A stretch of 9,689 nt of DNA, from contig DAIESZ010000310.1 of NCBI GenBank assembly GCA_027346035.1, positions 1 to 9,689 of the forward strand. The letters run 5' to 3'. Under the pieces are notes generated by a model, which was not told the origin of the DNA, made no database searches, and saw only the letters and a program-made list of their open reading frames with translations. The stretch is from Propionibacteriaceae bacterium (GTDB lineage: Bacteria; Actinomycetota; Actinomycetes; Propionibacteriales; Propionibacteriaceae). The position numbers were made by a program, and so were the translations under genes. Below, one piece after another: positions 1 to 6,434 of this stretch; the first letter of the stretch is position 1, and every line of letters begins with the position of its first letter.

Positions 1-756
1 GCGGACTTCCAGGCGAACCCCGGGCTGGTCAAGGGCTACATCGGCCCGGGCGCGCTGGGGGAGACGGCGGAGAGCGGTGTCCGCTACCTGTGCGACCTGC
101 GGGTGGTCACCGGCACCCGATGGATCACCGGCGCCGATGAGCCCGGCCGCCACGTGCTCGACCTCGTCTGCGGCCGCGACTTCGCTCCCGACGGTGTCAT
201 CGACGTCGCCGAGGTGCGCGAGGGTGATCCGGCCCCCGACGGGTCGGGGCCCCTGACGCTGGCCCGGGGAATCGAGATGGGGCACATCTTCCAGTTGGGG
301 CGCAAGTACGCCGACGCGCTCGGCCTGCAGGTGCTCGACCAGTCCGGCCGGTTGGTCACCGTCACGATGGGCTCGTACGGGGTCGGCGTGTCCCGCGCGG
401 TCGCGGCGGTGGCCGAGAACACGGTCGACGAGAAGGGCCTGTGCTGGCCCCGCGAACTCGCGCCGTTCGACGTCATGGTGCTGGCCACCGGCAAGGACGC
501 CGCCGTGTTCGAGGCGGCCGAACGACTCGCCACCGACCTCGACGAGGCGAGGATCGGCGTCCTCTTCGACGACCGCAAGGCCTCCCCGGGGGTGAAGTTC
601 ACCGACGCCGAACTGCTCGGCATCCCGACCACGGTCGTGGTCGGCCGGGGGCTGGCCGACGGTCTCGTCGAGGTGCGGGACCGGCGCTCCGGGATGGCCG
701 ACAGCGTCCCGGTGTCCGACGCGCTCGCCCACCTCGTGCGGGTGGTGCGCGGCTGA
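1..756 (+). CDS. proS: Prolyl-tRNA synthetase, C-terminal part (5' end outside window)
   Basis: This is the last 251 residues of a bacterial-type class II prolyl-tRNA synthetase, which charges tRNA-Pro with proline in the cytoplasm. The frame is open from base 1, so the true start lies to the left. The window opens inside the editing (INS) domain that bacterial ProRS carries between motifs 2 and 3, with [10 protein letters not shown] near the edge. The return to the catalytic core follows ([20 protein letters not shown]), then class II motif 3 ([14 protein letters not shown], bases about 367-408). From about base 454 comes the HGTP anticodon-binding domain, beginning [10 protein letters not shown] and containing [20 protein letters not shown]. 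The stop TGA is at 754-756. The next gene is convergent and only 18 bp away, and no terminator hairpin is visible in that gap. Family assignment is very secure; nothing looks broken. Confidence 0.97.
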   Translation, partial: ADFQANPGLVKGYIGPGALGETAESGVRYLCDLRVVTGTRWITGADEPGRHVLDLVCGRDFAPDGVIDVAEVREGDPAPDGSGPLTLARGIEMGHIFQLGRKYADALGLQVLDQSGRLVTVTMGSYGVGVSRAVAAVAENTVDEKGLCWPRELAPFDVMVLATGKDAAVFEAAERLATDLDEARIGVLFDDRKASPGVKFTDAELLGIPTTVVVGRGLADGLVEVRDRRSGMADSVPVSDALAHLVRVVRG

Positions 757-774
757 GCCTGCTGCCCTCGCTGG

Positions 775-1710
775 TCAGTGCCCGTCGAGGGCGAGGAACT
801 CGCGCCAGCGGGGCAGTTCCCGGCGTGCCTGGGCCAGGCCCAGTTCGTGGGCGGCCCTGAGCCGCTCGACGCGGCGTTCGCCGTTGCCGACGGGCATCTG
901 GTCGGGCACGAACAGCACGGCCCTGCCGTCCCGTTCGAGCTCGAACAGCAGCTCGCGGGACTCGTTGTAGCCGCGCCACCGGGTGAGCAGGCTCTCGGCC
1001 ATCGCCGGGTAGCGCCGGAACACCTGTCGGTAGACCCCGGGCAGACGGGCCGGTCGTTTGACGTAGCCGCGGGGGCGGCTGAGCACCACCAGGAACTTGT
1101 CGAAGCCCTCGGCGAGGGCGGCGTCGAGAGGGATTCCTCCCGTCGGTCCGAGGGCGCCATCGGCGTAGTCGACACCGTTGATGGTGGTCAACGGCATGAG
1201 GCCGGGCATCGTCGAGGACGCCCGCACCCGCACCATCATGTCGATCGGCTCGGTCATGTCGTCCTCGGACCAATAGATGGGCTCGGCGTCCGCGCAGCGC
1301 ACCGCACCCACGCGGAGCCGGGCAGGATTGGCCCGGAAGGTGTTCCAGTCGAACGGCATGACCCCGTCGGGGAGCCCCGTGCGCTCGTAGATGTACTCCG
1401 CGTTGAACAGTCCCTGCCCGCGCACGAACGTGCGCCAGTCGCCGAACCGCGGGTCGGTGACGAAGTCGACGAACGAGTGCCGGGTGCGCCACGTGTCGCG
1501 TGACAGGTAGTTCACCGCGTTGCTGGCCCCGGCCGAGACGCCCGCCACCCAGTCGATGTGGATGCCGGCCCGTAGCAGGGTCACCGCGGCGGCCGAGGTG
1601 TACGACGCCCGCATCCCGCCGCCCTCGAAGATCAGGGCGGTGTCGGTGACGTTGCTGGTCGGGCGGGCCGGGCGCGACGACGCGTCGTGGTGGGTGGGTC
1701 GTGGGTCCAT
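775..1710 (-). CDS. Patatin-like phospholipase family protein (YjjU-like)
   Basis: A 311-residue patatin-family serine hydrolase; such enzymes cleave acyl esters of lipids with a Ser-Asp dyad. The oxyanion-hole glycines are at residues 30-32 (EGGGMR). The nucleophile elbow GVSAG at 57-61 puts the catalytic serine at S59. The dyad aspartate is D184 in the DGA motif (YADGALG). Overall order and length match the E. coli YjjU subgroup, including the LPLTT-like segment before DYADG. No signal peptide or membrane segment is evident, so it is probably cytoplasmic. The ATG at 1708-1710 is the only reasonable start, since no other ATG or GTG precedes the GGG motif. It lies 4 bp after the stop of the upstream M20 gene and lacks a clear Shine-Dalgarno sequence, so translational coupling is likely. 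The substrate is unknown. Confidence 0.9.
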   Translation of the reverse strand: MDPRPTHHDASSRPARPTSNVTDTALIFEGGGMRASYTSAAAVTLLRAGIHIDWVAGVSAGASNAVNYLSRDTWRTRHSFVDFVTDPRFGDWRTFVRGQGLFNAEYIYERTGLPDGVMPFDWNTFRANPARLRVGAVRCADAEPIYWSEDDMTEPIDMMVRVRASSTMPGLMPLTTINGVDYADGALGPTGGIPLDAALAEGFDKFLVVLSRPRGYVKRPARLPGVYRQVFRRYPAMAESLLTRWRGYNESRELLFELERDGRAVLFVPDQMPVGNGERRVERLRAAHELGLAQARRELPRWREFLALDGH

Positions 1711-1714
1711 CGGG

Positions 1715-2890
1715 TCACGCGTCCACGCGCAGATGCCCGATCAGCCGGGCGATGAACGCGTCGCAGGCCGCGAGCTGGTCGAGGCTCACGAACTCGTCGG
1801 CCTTGTGCGCCTGCGCGATGTCGCCGGGGCCCACGACCACGGTCGAGATGCCGCCCCGGTCGTAGATGCCGGCCTCGGTGCCGTAGGTGACCTTGTCGGG
1901 GCCGACGACGAGGCCCAGCTCGCGGCCCAGCAGCACCGCCTCGGCGTCCTCGGGAGTGTCGAGGCCCGGTGCGGAGGCGATCATCTCGAGGTTGACCGAG
2001 GCCGCCGGGTTCTCGGCGCGCATGTCCCGTTCGACCGCGGCGCAGAAGTCCTGCAGCGCGGCGATCTCGGCGTCGTCGTCGAGTTCACCGAGCGAGCGCC
2101 ACTCGAGGCCGACCACGCACCGCTCGGGCACGATGTTCACCGCGGTGCCCCCGGTGATCTGGTTGACCGAGCCCGTCGTGTAGGGCACCGGGTAGGCCTG
2201 GTCGAAGGGCCCCTCGGCGCGCCAGCGGTCGCAGCGCTCCCGGTGGAACCGCACGATCCGGGCGGCGTACTCGATCGCGTTGACGCCGTCCGGGGTGAGC
2301 GACGAATGGGCGCCGACCCCCCGCACGCTCACCTGGGCGACGTTGATCGACTTGTGGGCGCGGATCATCCGCATCGAGGTCGGCTCACCGACGAAACAGA
2401 CCCGCGGGCGGATCCCGGCGGCGTGCAGGGCGTCGACGAGGGGCTGGGCGCCCCGGCAGCCGATCTCCTCGTCGTAGGTGAAGCACAGGTGCAGCGGTTC
2501 GCGCAGCGGCCCCGCGACCATGTCGGGCAGCGCGGCGGCGACCGCGGCGTCGAACCCCTTCATGTCCGCGGTGCCGCGACCGTAGACGAGGCCGTCACGG
2601 ATCTCGACGCGGAACGGGTCACTCGACCAGTGCTGAGCGTCGACCGGCACGCAGTCGACGTGGCCGGCCAACATCACCCCGCCCTCGATCGAGCCGTCGG
2701 CGTCGGGGATCGACACGACGAGGTTGGCCTTCTGCCCGGTCGGGTTGGGGACGATCCGGGGGGTGAGGCCGGCGTCCGTGGCCGCCGCCGCCAGCGCATC
2801 GATCAGCCCGCGGTTCGAGTCGCGGCTGGTGGTGTCGAAGCCGACCAAACGGGTCAGCCAGGTCATCGTCTCGTCTCGGGGAGCGCTCAT
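1715..2890 (-). CDS. argE: M20-family deacylase, acetylornithine deacetylase (ArgE)-like
   Basis: A 391-residue M20 zinc hydrolase closest to ArgE, which removes the acetyl group from N2-acetylornithine in arginine synthesis. Visible ligands and catalytic residues, numbered from the ATG at 2890: H77 and D79 (AGHVDCVPVD), D109 (GRGTADMKGF), catalytic base E141 with E142 (TYDEEIG), E169 (GEPTS) and H362 (DIAQAHKADEF). The dimerisation-domain motif GVGAHSS is at 191-197, followed by GVNAIEYA. TSRDSN near the N-terminus is also typical. A TTG at 2902 would add four residues, but the ATG gives an N-terminus fitting the family. Only a G-run lies upstream, with no good GGAGG. It is the first gene of a probable two-gene unit with the patatin. 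Many actinobacteria recycle the acetyl group through ArgJ instead, so a different N-acyl substrate is possible; the family is certain, the exact substrate is not. Confidence 0.9.
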   Translation of the reverse strand: MSAPRDETMTWLTRLVGFDTTSRDSNRGLIDALAAAATDAGLTPRIVPNPTGQKANLVVSIPDADGSIEGGVMLAGHVDCVPVDAQHWSSDPFRVEIRDGLVYGRGTADMKGFDAAVAAALPDMVAGPLREPLHLCFTYDEEIGCRGAQPLVDALHAAGIRPRVCFVGEPTSMRMIRAHKSINVAQVSVRGVGAHSSLTPDGVNAIEYAARIVRFHRERCDRWRAEGPFDQAYPVPYTTGSVNQITGGTAVNIVPERCVVGLEWRSLGELDDDAEIAALQDFCAAVERDMRAENPAASVNLEMIASAPGLDTPEDAEAVLLGRELGLVVGPDKVTYGTEAGIYDRGGISTVVVGPGDIAQAHKADEFVSLDQLAACDAFIARLIGHLRVDA

Positions 2891-2927
2891 GCCCCCATTC
2901 AACCCGATCCACCCGACACCGGCCGGT

Positions 2928-3019
2928 CCCGCGGCGTACGACCGGTCACCCGCGGCGTACGACCAGGTCGGTTCGCCCTGCCGGGTCGTACGCCGATGGC
3001 CGGGTCGTACGCCGCCGGG
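2928..3019. repeat. Four-copy 12-13 bp inverted/direct repeat block
   Basis: Two direct copies of GCGGCGTACGACC lie at 2931-2943 and 2952-2964. Two copies in the opposite orientation, GGTCGTACGCCG(C), lie at 2984-2995 and 3003-3015. Copy 1 can pair with copy 4, extending to the flanking CCC/GGG across a one-base bulge. Copy 2 can pair with copy 3, giving two stacked stems separated by a 7-8 nt internal loop and capped by a loop of about 19 nt. The block starts about 6 bp after the stop of the TauE/SafE gene at 3021 and ends about 40 bp before the ArgE-like start. It could end the upstream transcript, act as a multi-site operator for the argE-patatin unit, or be a dispersed intergenic repeat. 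The sequence does not decide among these. Confidence 0.75.
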
Positions 3020-3020
3020 C

Positions 3021-3761
3021 TCAGCCGATGGCGAGCCACACGGCCAGTCCGATGCCGCACAGGGCCACGATCACCCTCAGGACGGCGGGCGGGATCAGCC
3101 GCTGCACGACCGGCCCGAGGTTGCCGCCGGCGACGCAGCCCACCCCCAGGGCGATCGCCGCGGGCCAGTCGACCGGTCCGAACGACACGAAGATCACCGA
3201 CGCCGACAGGTTGCTGATCCCGAGCAGCACCGAGCGGAGGATCATCGAGACGTGCAGGCTCTCGGAGGTGAGCACCAGCATGGTCGCCAGGTACATCACC
3301 CCCGCGCCCGCCCCGAAATAGCCCCCGTAGACGCACAGCGGAAACAGCGCGATCAGGGCCGCCGCGCGGCTGTCGGTGCCGCCGCGCAGGGCCCGTAAGC
3401 GTGGACTCAGCAGCAGCGCGACCGACGCGACGGCGACCAGCCAGGGCACGACCCGGGCGAACACGCCGTTGCCGCCGAGCAGCAGCAAGGCGGCGCCCGT
3501 CAGGCCGCCGAGCAGCGCGATCATCACCTGCACCAGCAGGTCCCGGCGTCCCCGGCCCCGCAGCAGCCGCGCCGAGCGGGTGGTCGCGCCCAAACCGATC
3601 CCGATGAGGCCGAGGGTGTTGGTCACGTTCGCGGCAACCGGGGACAGGCCGACCGCCAGCAGCGAGGGGTAACTCACCAGTGACGCGAGGCCGGTGAGAT
3701 AGCCGACCAGCCCGGTGCCGACTCCGGCGACCACGAGCAGCAGCAGATCGGTGATCGTCAT
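3021..3761 (-). CDS. TauE/SafE-family membrane transporter (sulfite exporter-like)
   Basis: A 246-residue, strongly hydrophobic protein of the TauE/SafE family, whose members are proposed to export sulfite, sulfoacetate or other organic anions across the inner membrane. About seven to eight membrane segments are evident, for example near residues 4-24, 76-97, 104-119, 133-153, 200-218 and 226-245. The Gly-rich repeat motif of the second half, GYFGAGAGV, is at 147-155. The matching first-half region is GLASLVSYPSLLAVGLSPVAANVTNTLG. A basic loop (RSARLLRGRGRR, 62-73) is probably cytoplasmic. There is no Shine-Dalgarno sequence before the ATG at 3761; a TAGGTT box lies 9 bp upstream, so it may have its own promoter. 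No sulfur-metabolism gene is nearby, so the substrate is unknown. It differs clearly from the second family member at 4888. Confidence 0.88.
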   Translation of the reverse strand: MTITDLLLLVVAGVGTGLVGYLTGLASLVSYPSLLAVGLSPVAANVTNTLGLIGIGLGATTRSARLLRGRGRRDLLVQVMIALLGGLTGAALLLLGGNGVFARVVPWLVAVASVALLLSPRLRALRGGTDSRAAALIALFPLCVYGGYFGAGAGVMYLATMLVLTSESLHVSMILRSVLLGISNLSASVIFVSFGPVDWPAAIALGVGCVAGGNLGPVVQRLIPPAVLRVIVALCGIGLAVWLAIG

Positions 3762-3770
3762 GTCGACGTC

Positions 3771-3776
3771 AACCTA
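3771..3776 (-). promoter_or_regulatory. Possible -10 box for the TauE/SafE gene
   Basis: Read on the minus strand this is TAGGTT, a fit to the actinobacterial TAnnnT -10 pattern, with 9 bases between it and the ATG at 3761. No ribosome binding site lies in those 9 bases, so a leaderless or nearly leaderless transcript is likely. No convincing -35 element was found. Confidence 0.4.
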
Positions 3777-3805
3777 TCCGGGGGACGGCGCGGGGTGGGG
3801 ATCGT

Positions 3806-3841
3806 CTCGGGCCGGCCGCCCCGCGCGGCGGACGGCCCGAG
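3806..3841 (-). terminator. GC-rich terminator-like hairpin after the aldo/keto reductase
   Basis: The arms CTCGGGCCG (3806-3814) and CGGCCCGAG (3833-3841) pair perfectly over 9 bp. After a single G/A mismatch the stem continues with CCGCC (3816-3820) against GGCGG (3827-3831), closing on a 6-base loop. On the minus strand it begins 6 bases after the reductase stop codon. It has no T-run, as is common for terminator hairpins in high-GC actinobacteria. It separates the reductase from the downstream TauE/SafE gene, which has its own candidate -10 box. Confidence 0.72.
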
Positions 3842-3847
3842 CCCTCA

Positions 3848-4816
3848 TCAGAACCCGGCCGGCAGATGCGGCGCGTACGGCTGCTCGAGCCGGGCGATCT
3901 CCTCGTCGGTGAGCTCGAGAGCGAGAGCGGCCACGGCGTCGGCGAGGTGGTGCGGCTTGGTCGCGCCGACGATCGGCGCGGTCACCGCGGGATTCTTCAG
4001 CACCCAGGCCAAGGACACCTGCGCCATCGGGACGCCGCGCTCGGCGGCGATCGCCTCGACCGCGTCGACCACCGGCTTGTCGGCGTCCCCGTAGAGCCGC
4101 TTGCCGAACTGGTCGGTCTCGGCCCGGAGGGTCTGCTCGCCCCAGGGGCGCGCCACCTTGCCGCGCGCGAGCGGGCTCCACGGGGTGATCCCGACGCCCT
4201 GGTCGGCGCACAGGCCGAACATCTCCCGCTCCTCCTCGCGCTGGAGGAGGTTGTACTGGTCCTGCATCGAGACGAACCGGGTCCACCCGTGCAGGTCGGC
4301 GGTGTACTGCATCTTCGAGAACTGCCAGGCCCACATCGACGAGGCGCCGAGGTAGCGGGCCTTGCCGGCCTTGACCACGTCGTGCAGGGCCTCCATCGTC
4401 TCCTCGACCGGCGTGTGCGGGTCGAACCGGTGGATGATGTACAGGTCGACGTAGTCGGTGCCCAGCCGGGTGAGGGAGGCGTCGATCTGCTCCATGATCG
4501 CCTTCCGTGAGAGTCCCTGCCCGCCAGGGCCCCCGTGCATGGCGCCGTTGACCTTGGTGGCCAGCACGATGTCCTCGCGGCGCGAGTACCGCGTGATGGC
4601 GCGGCCGGTGAACTCCTCGCTGCTGCCCAGCGAATAGACGTTCGCGGTGTCCCAGAAGGTGATCCCGAGTTCGACGGCCTGCCGGAAGTACGGCTGGGCG
4701 GCGTCCTCGTCGAGCACCCATTGGTGGCCGCCGCGGGCGGCGTCCCCGTAACTCATACAGCCGAGGGAGATGCGGCTGACCTTCAATCCCGATGTGCCCA
4801 AGCGTCGTGTGTCCAT
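3848..4816 (-). CDS. Aldo/keto reductase
   Basis: A 322-residue NADPH-dependent oxidoreductase of the aldo/keto reductase superfamily, which reduces aldehydes or ketones in the cytoplasm. The catalytic tetrad is complete: D56 and Y61 (FWDTANVYSLGSSEE), K88 (LATKV) and H129 (YIIHRFD). Other family landmarks are the N-terminal RRLGTSGLKVSRISLGCM, the strand motif GITPWSPLARG, and the cofactor-binding C-terminal segment (PIVGATKPHHLADAVAAL). Length and order match a complete (beta/alpha)8 barrel with the usual ELTDEEIARLE tail. The start at 4816 gives the standard MDTRRLG N-terminus. No ribosome binding site precedes it; a TAGACT box ends 7 bases upstream, which suggests a leaderless mRNA. It is probably a single-gene unit, since a hairpin follows the stop. 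The physiological substrate cannot be told from sequence. Confidence 0.95.
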   Translation of the reverse strand: MDTRRLGTSGLKVSRISLGCMSYGDAARGGHQWVLDEDAAQPYFRQAVELGITFWDTANVYSLGSSEEFTGRAITRYSRREDIVLATKVNGAMHGGPGGQGLSRKAIMEQIDASLTRLGTDYVDLYIIHRFDPHTPVEETMEALHDVVKAGKARYLGASSMWAWQFSKMQYTADLHGWTRFVSMQDQYNLLQREEEREMFGLCADQGVGITPWSPLARGKVARPWGEQTLRAETDQFGKRLYGDADKPVVDAVEAIAAERGVPMAQVSLAWVLKNPAVTAPIVGATKPHHLADAVAALALELTDEEIARLEQPYAPHLPAGF

Positions 4817-4823
4817 GACGCCG

Positions 4824-4829
4824 AGTCTA
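4824..4829 (-). promoter_or_regulatory. -10 box of a probable leaderless promoter for the aldo/keto reductase
   Basis: Minus-strand TAGACT is followed by exactly 7 bases and then the ATG at 4816. This spacing would place transcription initiation at or next to the A of the start codon. The 7 bases contain no purine-rich ribosome binding site. The same arrangement is seen before the HAD gene at 5721. No good -35 was seen. Confidence 0.5.
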
Positions 4830-4862
4830 GGAGCGCCCGACGAGGCTCCTGGTCGATCCGGC

Positions 4863-4868
4863 TAGGGT
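4863..4868 (+). promoter_or_regulatory. Possible -10 box for the YfcA-like gene
   Basis: TAGGGT fits the actinobacterial -10 pattern and lies 19 bases before the GTG at 4888, or 10 bases before an alternative GTG at 4879. With the reductase promoter it makes up a compact divergent promoter region of about 70 bp. If this is the real -10, transcription would begin close to or within the ribosome binding site at 4873-4879, so the box may be fortuitous. Confidence 0.3.
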
Positions 4869-4872
4869 TCTC

Positions 4873-4879
4873 GGGGAGG
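4873..4879 (+). promoter_or_regulatory. Ribosome binding site of the YfcA-like gene (decides the start)
   Basis: GGGGAGG lies 8 bases before the GTG at 4888 and overlaps the earlier in-frame GTG at 4879. The spacing therefore favours 4888 as the start. It is the strongest Shine-Dalgarno sequence in the window. Confidence 0.65.
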
Positions 4880-4887
4880 TGGCAGCG

Positions 4888-5670
4888 GTGGACGTCGGGT
4901 GGCAGGTGGTCGTGGCGCTCGTCGCTGCCGCGTTCGTCGCCGGGTGGGTCGACGCCGTCGTCGGCGGCGGGGGCCTGATCCAGCTGCCGGCCCTTCTCAT
5001 CGGTCTGCCTCAGGCGATACCGGTGGCCACCGTGTCGGGCACGAACAAGATCTCCTCGGCCGCGGGCACGCTGATGGCCGCCGGCACCTACCTGCGGCAC
5101 GTGCGGGTCGAGTGGCGCAGCGCGCTCCCGCTGATGGCGAGCGCCTGGATCGGTTCGAGCGTCGGCGCGGACCTCGTGCGGTTCATCCCGAAGGAGTACT
5201 TCACGCCGCTCGTGCTGGCCGTGCTCATCGGGGTGGGGTGGTACACGGTGCGGCGTCCACACCTGGGCCTCGTGCACGAGCTTCGCCACACGGGAACCGG
5301 GCACTACCTGCGGCTGGCCGGGTTGGGGCTCGGGATCGGGGCGTACGACGGGCTCATCGGCCCGGGCACCGGCATGTTCTTCATCATCGCCCTCGTCGCG
5401 ATGCTGGGGTACGGCTTCCTCGAGGCGAGCGCCCTGGCCAAGCTCGCCAACCTCACCACGAACGTGGCTGCGCTCACGGTGTTCGGGGCCGGTGGACACA
5501 TCCTGTGGAGGCTCGGCCTGACGATGGCCGCCGCGAACCTCACCGGCGGCCTCACCGGCGCGCGGATGGCGCTGCGCCTCGGCAACGCGTTCGTGCGACG
5601 GGTGTTCCTTGTCGCCGTCGTCGGGCTCGGGGCGAAGCTCGCGTGGGACAGCCTGCAGTTGCTCCTGTGA
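4888..5670 (+). CDS. TauE/SafE-family membrane protein, YfcA type
   Basis: A 260-residue polytopic membrane protein that aligns along its length with E. coli YfcA, a TauE/SafE-family protein of unproven substrate. Shared landmarks: a first helix ending in GWVDAVVGGGGLIQLPALL (19-37), GTNK at 51-54, the second-half signature GAYDGLIGPGTG at 151-162, AKLANLTTNVAAL at 184-196, and LTGARMALR at 222-230. About eight membrane segments are expected. The GTG at 4888 is preferred because GGGGAGG sits 8 bases upstream; GTG at 4879 would add three residues. It is divergent from the aldo/keto reductase, and the HAD gene follows after 50 bp that carry a separate candidate promoter. It is a distinct subgroup from the TauE/SafE protein at 3021-3761, so the two are not a recent duplication. 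Confidence 0.9.
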   Translation: MDVGWQVVVALVAAAFVAGWVDAVVGGGGLIQLPALLIGLPQAIPVATVSGTNKISSAAGTLMAAGTYLRHVRVEWRSALPLMASAWIGSSVGADLVRFIPKEYFTPLVLAVLIGVGWYTVRRPHLGLVHELRHTGTGHYLRLAGLGLGIGAYDGLIGPGTGMFFIIALVAMLGYGFLEASALAKLANLTTNVAALTVFGAGGHILWRLGLTMAAANLTGGLTGARMALRLGNAFVRRVFLVAVVGLGAKLAWDSLQLLL

Positions 5671-5707
5671 CTCGTCCCGATCGCCAGCGGCCGTTCGACG
5701 CGGTCCC

Positions 5708-5713
5708 TAGCAT
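5708..5713 (+). promoter_or_regulatory. -10 box of a probable leaderless promoter for the HAD-GH65 pair
   Basis: TAGCAT is followed by exactly 7 bases and then the ATG at 5721, the same geometry as upstream of the aldo/keto reductase. The GGGAG at 5715-5719 is only one base from the ATG, too close to work as a normal ribosome binding site. This makes leaderless initiation the better explanation. A 7-bp inverted repeat (5675-5681 with 5712-5718) overlaps the box, but its arms are 30 bases apart and may be chance. Confidence 0.5.
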
Positions 5714-5720
5714 CGGGAGC

Positions 5721-6434
5721 ATGGATTGGACGAGGATCAAGGCGGTGCTGTTCGACCTCGACGGGGTGATCACCCCCACCGCCGACGTGCACATGCTGGC
5801 ATGGCGCGAGATGTTCACCGGGTTCCTCACGTCACGCGGTGAGTCCCGTCCCTACACGGACGCCGACTACTTCGACCACATCGATGGCAAGCCCCGCTAC
5901 GACGGAGTGCGCGACTTCCTCGCGTCCCGCGGAATCTCCCTTCCCGAGGGCGATCCCGACGACGATCCGGCTGCGGAGACGGTCTGCGGCCTCGGGAACC
6001 GGAAGAACGCGACGTTCAACGAAATCATTGCCCGCGACGGGGTGCGGGCCTACCCGGGGTCGCTGGCGCTGCTCGCCGATCTCGAGCGTCAGGGGGTGCC
6101 CGCAGCGGTGGTGTCCTCGTCGAAGAACGCCGTCGCCGTGCTGCGCGCCGCCGGCCTCGGGGAGCGGTTCGGTGTCATCGTCGACGGCAGACTCGCCCAC
6201 AACGAGGGCCTGAGCGGCAAACCGGCGCCCGACACCTACCTGCGGGCCGCGGAGCTTCTCGGCGTCCCCCGGGAGTCGTGCATGGTTGTCGAGGACGCCG
6301 TGTCGGGCATCCAGGCCGGCCGTGCCGGCGGGTTCGCCATGGTGCTGGGCGTCGACAGGGGCGCCGGCGTCGATGCTCTCACCGGGGCCGGGGCGGACCT
6401 CGTCGTGTCGGATCTCGAGGACGTCAGGCCATGA
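5721..6434 (+). CDS. pgmB: HAD-superfamily beta-phosphoglucomutase
   Basis: A 237-residue HAD protein of the beta-phosphoglucomutase family, which converts beta-D-glucose 1-phosphate to glucose 6-phosphate in the cytoplasm. The nucleophile and acid/base aspartates are D12 and D14 (FDLDGVITPT). The specificity residues known from Lactococcus lactis beta-PGM appear conserved: T20, H24 and W28 in the first helix, and an arginine, R59, in the cap motif GKPR. Motif 2 is SSSKN at 132-136, motif 3 lysine is K167 (SGKPAPDTYL), and E191/D192 (VEDAVSGIQAG) bind magnesium. The cap is longer than in lactococcal PGM (acidic segment at 77-86, then GLGNRKNATFNE), resembling the mycobacterial Rv3400 group. 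The ATG follows a TAGCAT box by 7 bases. The stop overlaps the GH65 start by four bases (ATGA), so the two are co-translated. A plain phosphatase is less likely given the conserved specificity residues and the partner. Confidence 0.88.
   Translation: MDWTRIKAVLFDLDGVITPTADVHMLAWREMFTGFLTSRGESRPYTDADYFDHIDGKPRYDGVRDFLASRGISLPEGDPDDDPAAETVCGLGNRKNATFNEIIARDGVRAYPGSLALLADLERQGVPAAVVSSSKNAVAVLRAAGLGERFGVIVDGRLAHNEGLSGKPAPDTYLRAAELLGVPRESCMVVEDAVSGIQAGRAGGFAMVLGVDRGAGVDALTGAGADLVVSDLEDVRP

Noticed and set aside
1520..3217. A 565-codon plus-strand open frame across the patatin, M20 and TauE/SafE genes
   Set aside because: It spans three real minus-strand genes and their gaps and has low-complexity composition without domains, so it is a shadow frame.
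4829..4850. 6-bp inverted repeat AGGAGC/GCTCCT between the divergent promoters
   Set aside because: It is short and imperfectly placed with a 10-base loop. It is suggestive of an operator but too weak to claim.
5340..5352. A further match to the GGCGTACGAC repeat core
   Set aside because: It lies inside the YfcA-like coding sequence and encodes the conserved motif residues GAYDG, so protein conservation explains it.
5675..5718. 7-bp inverted repeat TCCCGAT/ATCGGGA overlapping the HAD promoter
   Set aside because: The arms are 30 bases apart and the inner sequence does not extend the pairing. Chance occurrence is likely in GC-rich DNA, so it is not listed as an operator.
4899..5720. 5' extension of the HAD gene upstream into the YfcA-like gene
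   Set aside because: The frame is open far upstream, but that part translates to Arg-rich nonsense. The HAD fold begins at the ATG at 5721, next to a well-placed -10 box.
6278..6430. 5' extension of the GH65 gene
   Set aside because: The upstream part lies inside the HAD gene and translates to Arg/Gly-rich sequence. Family similarity begins after the ATG at 6431, and the ATGA overlap is a typical coupled start.
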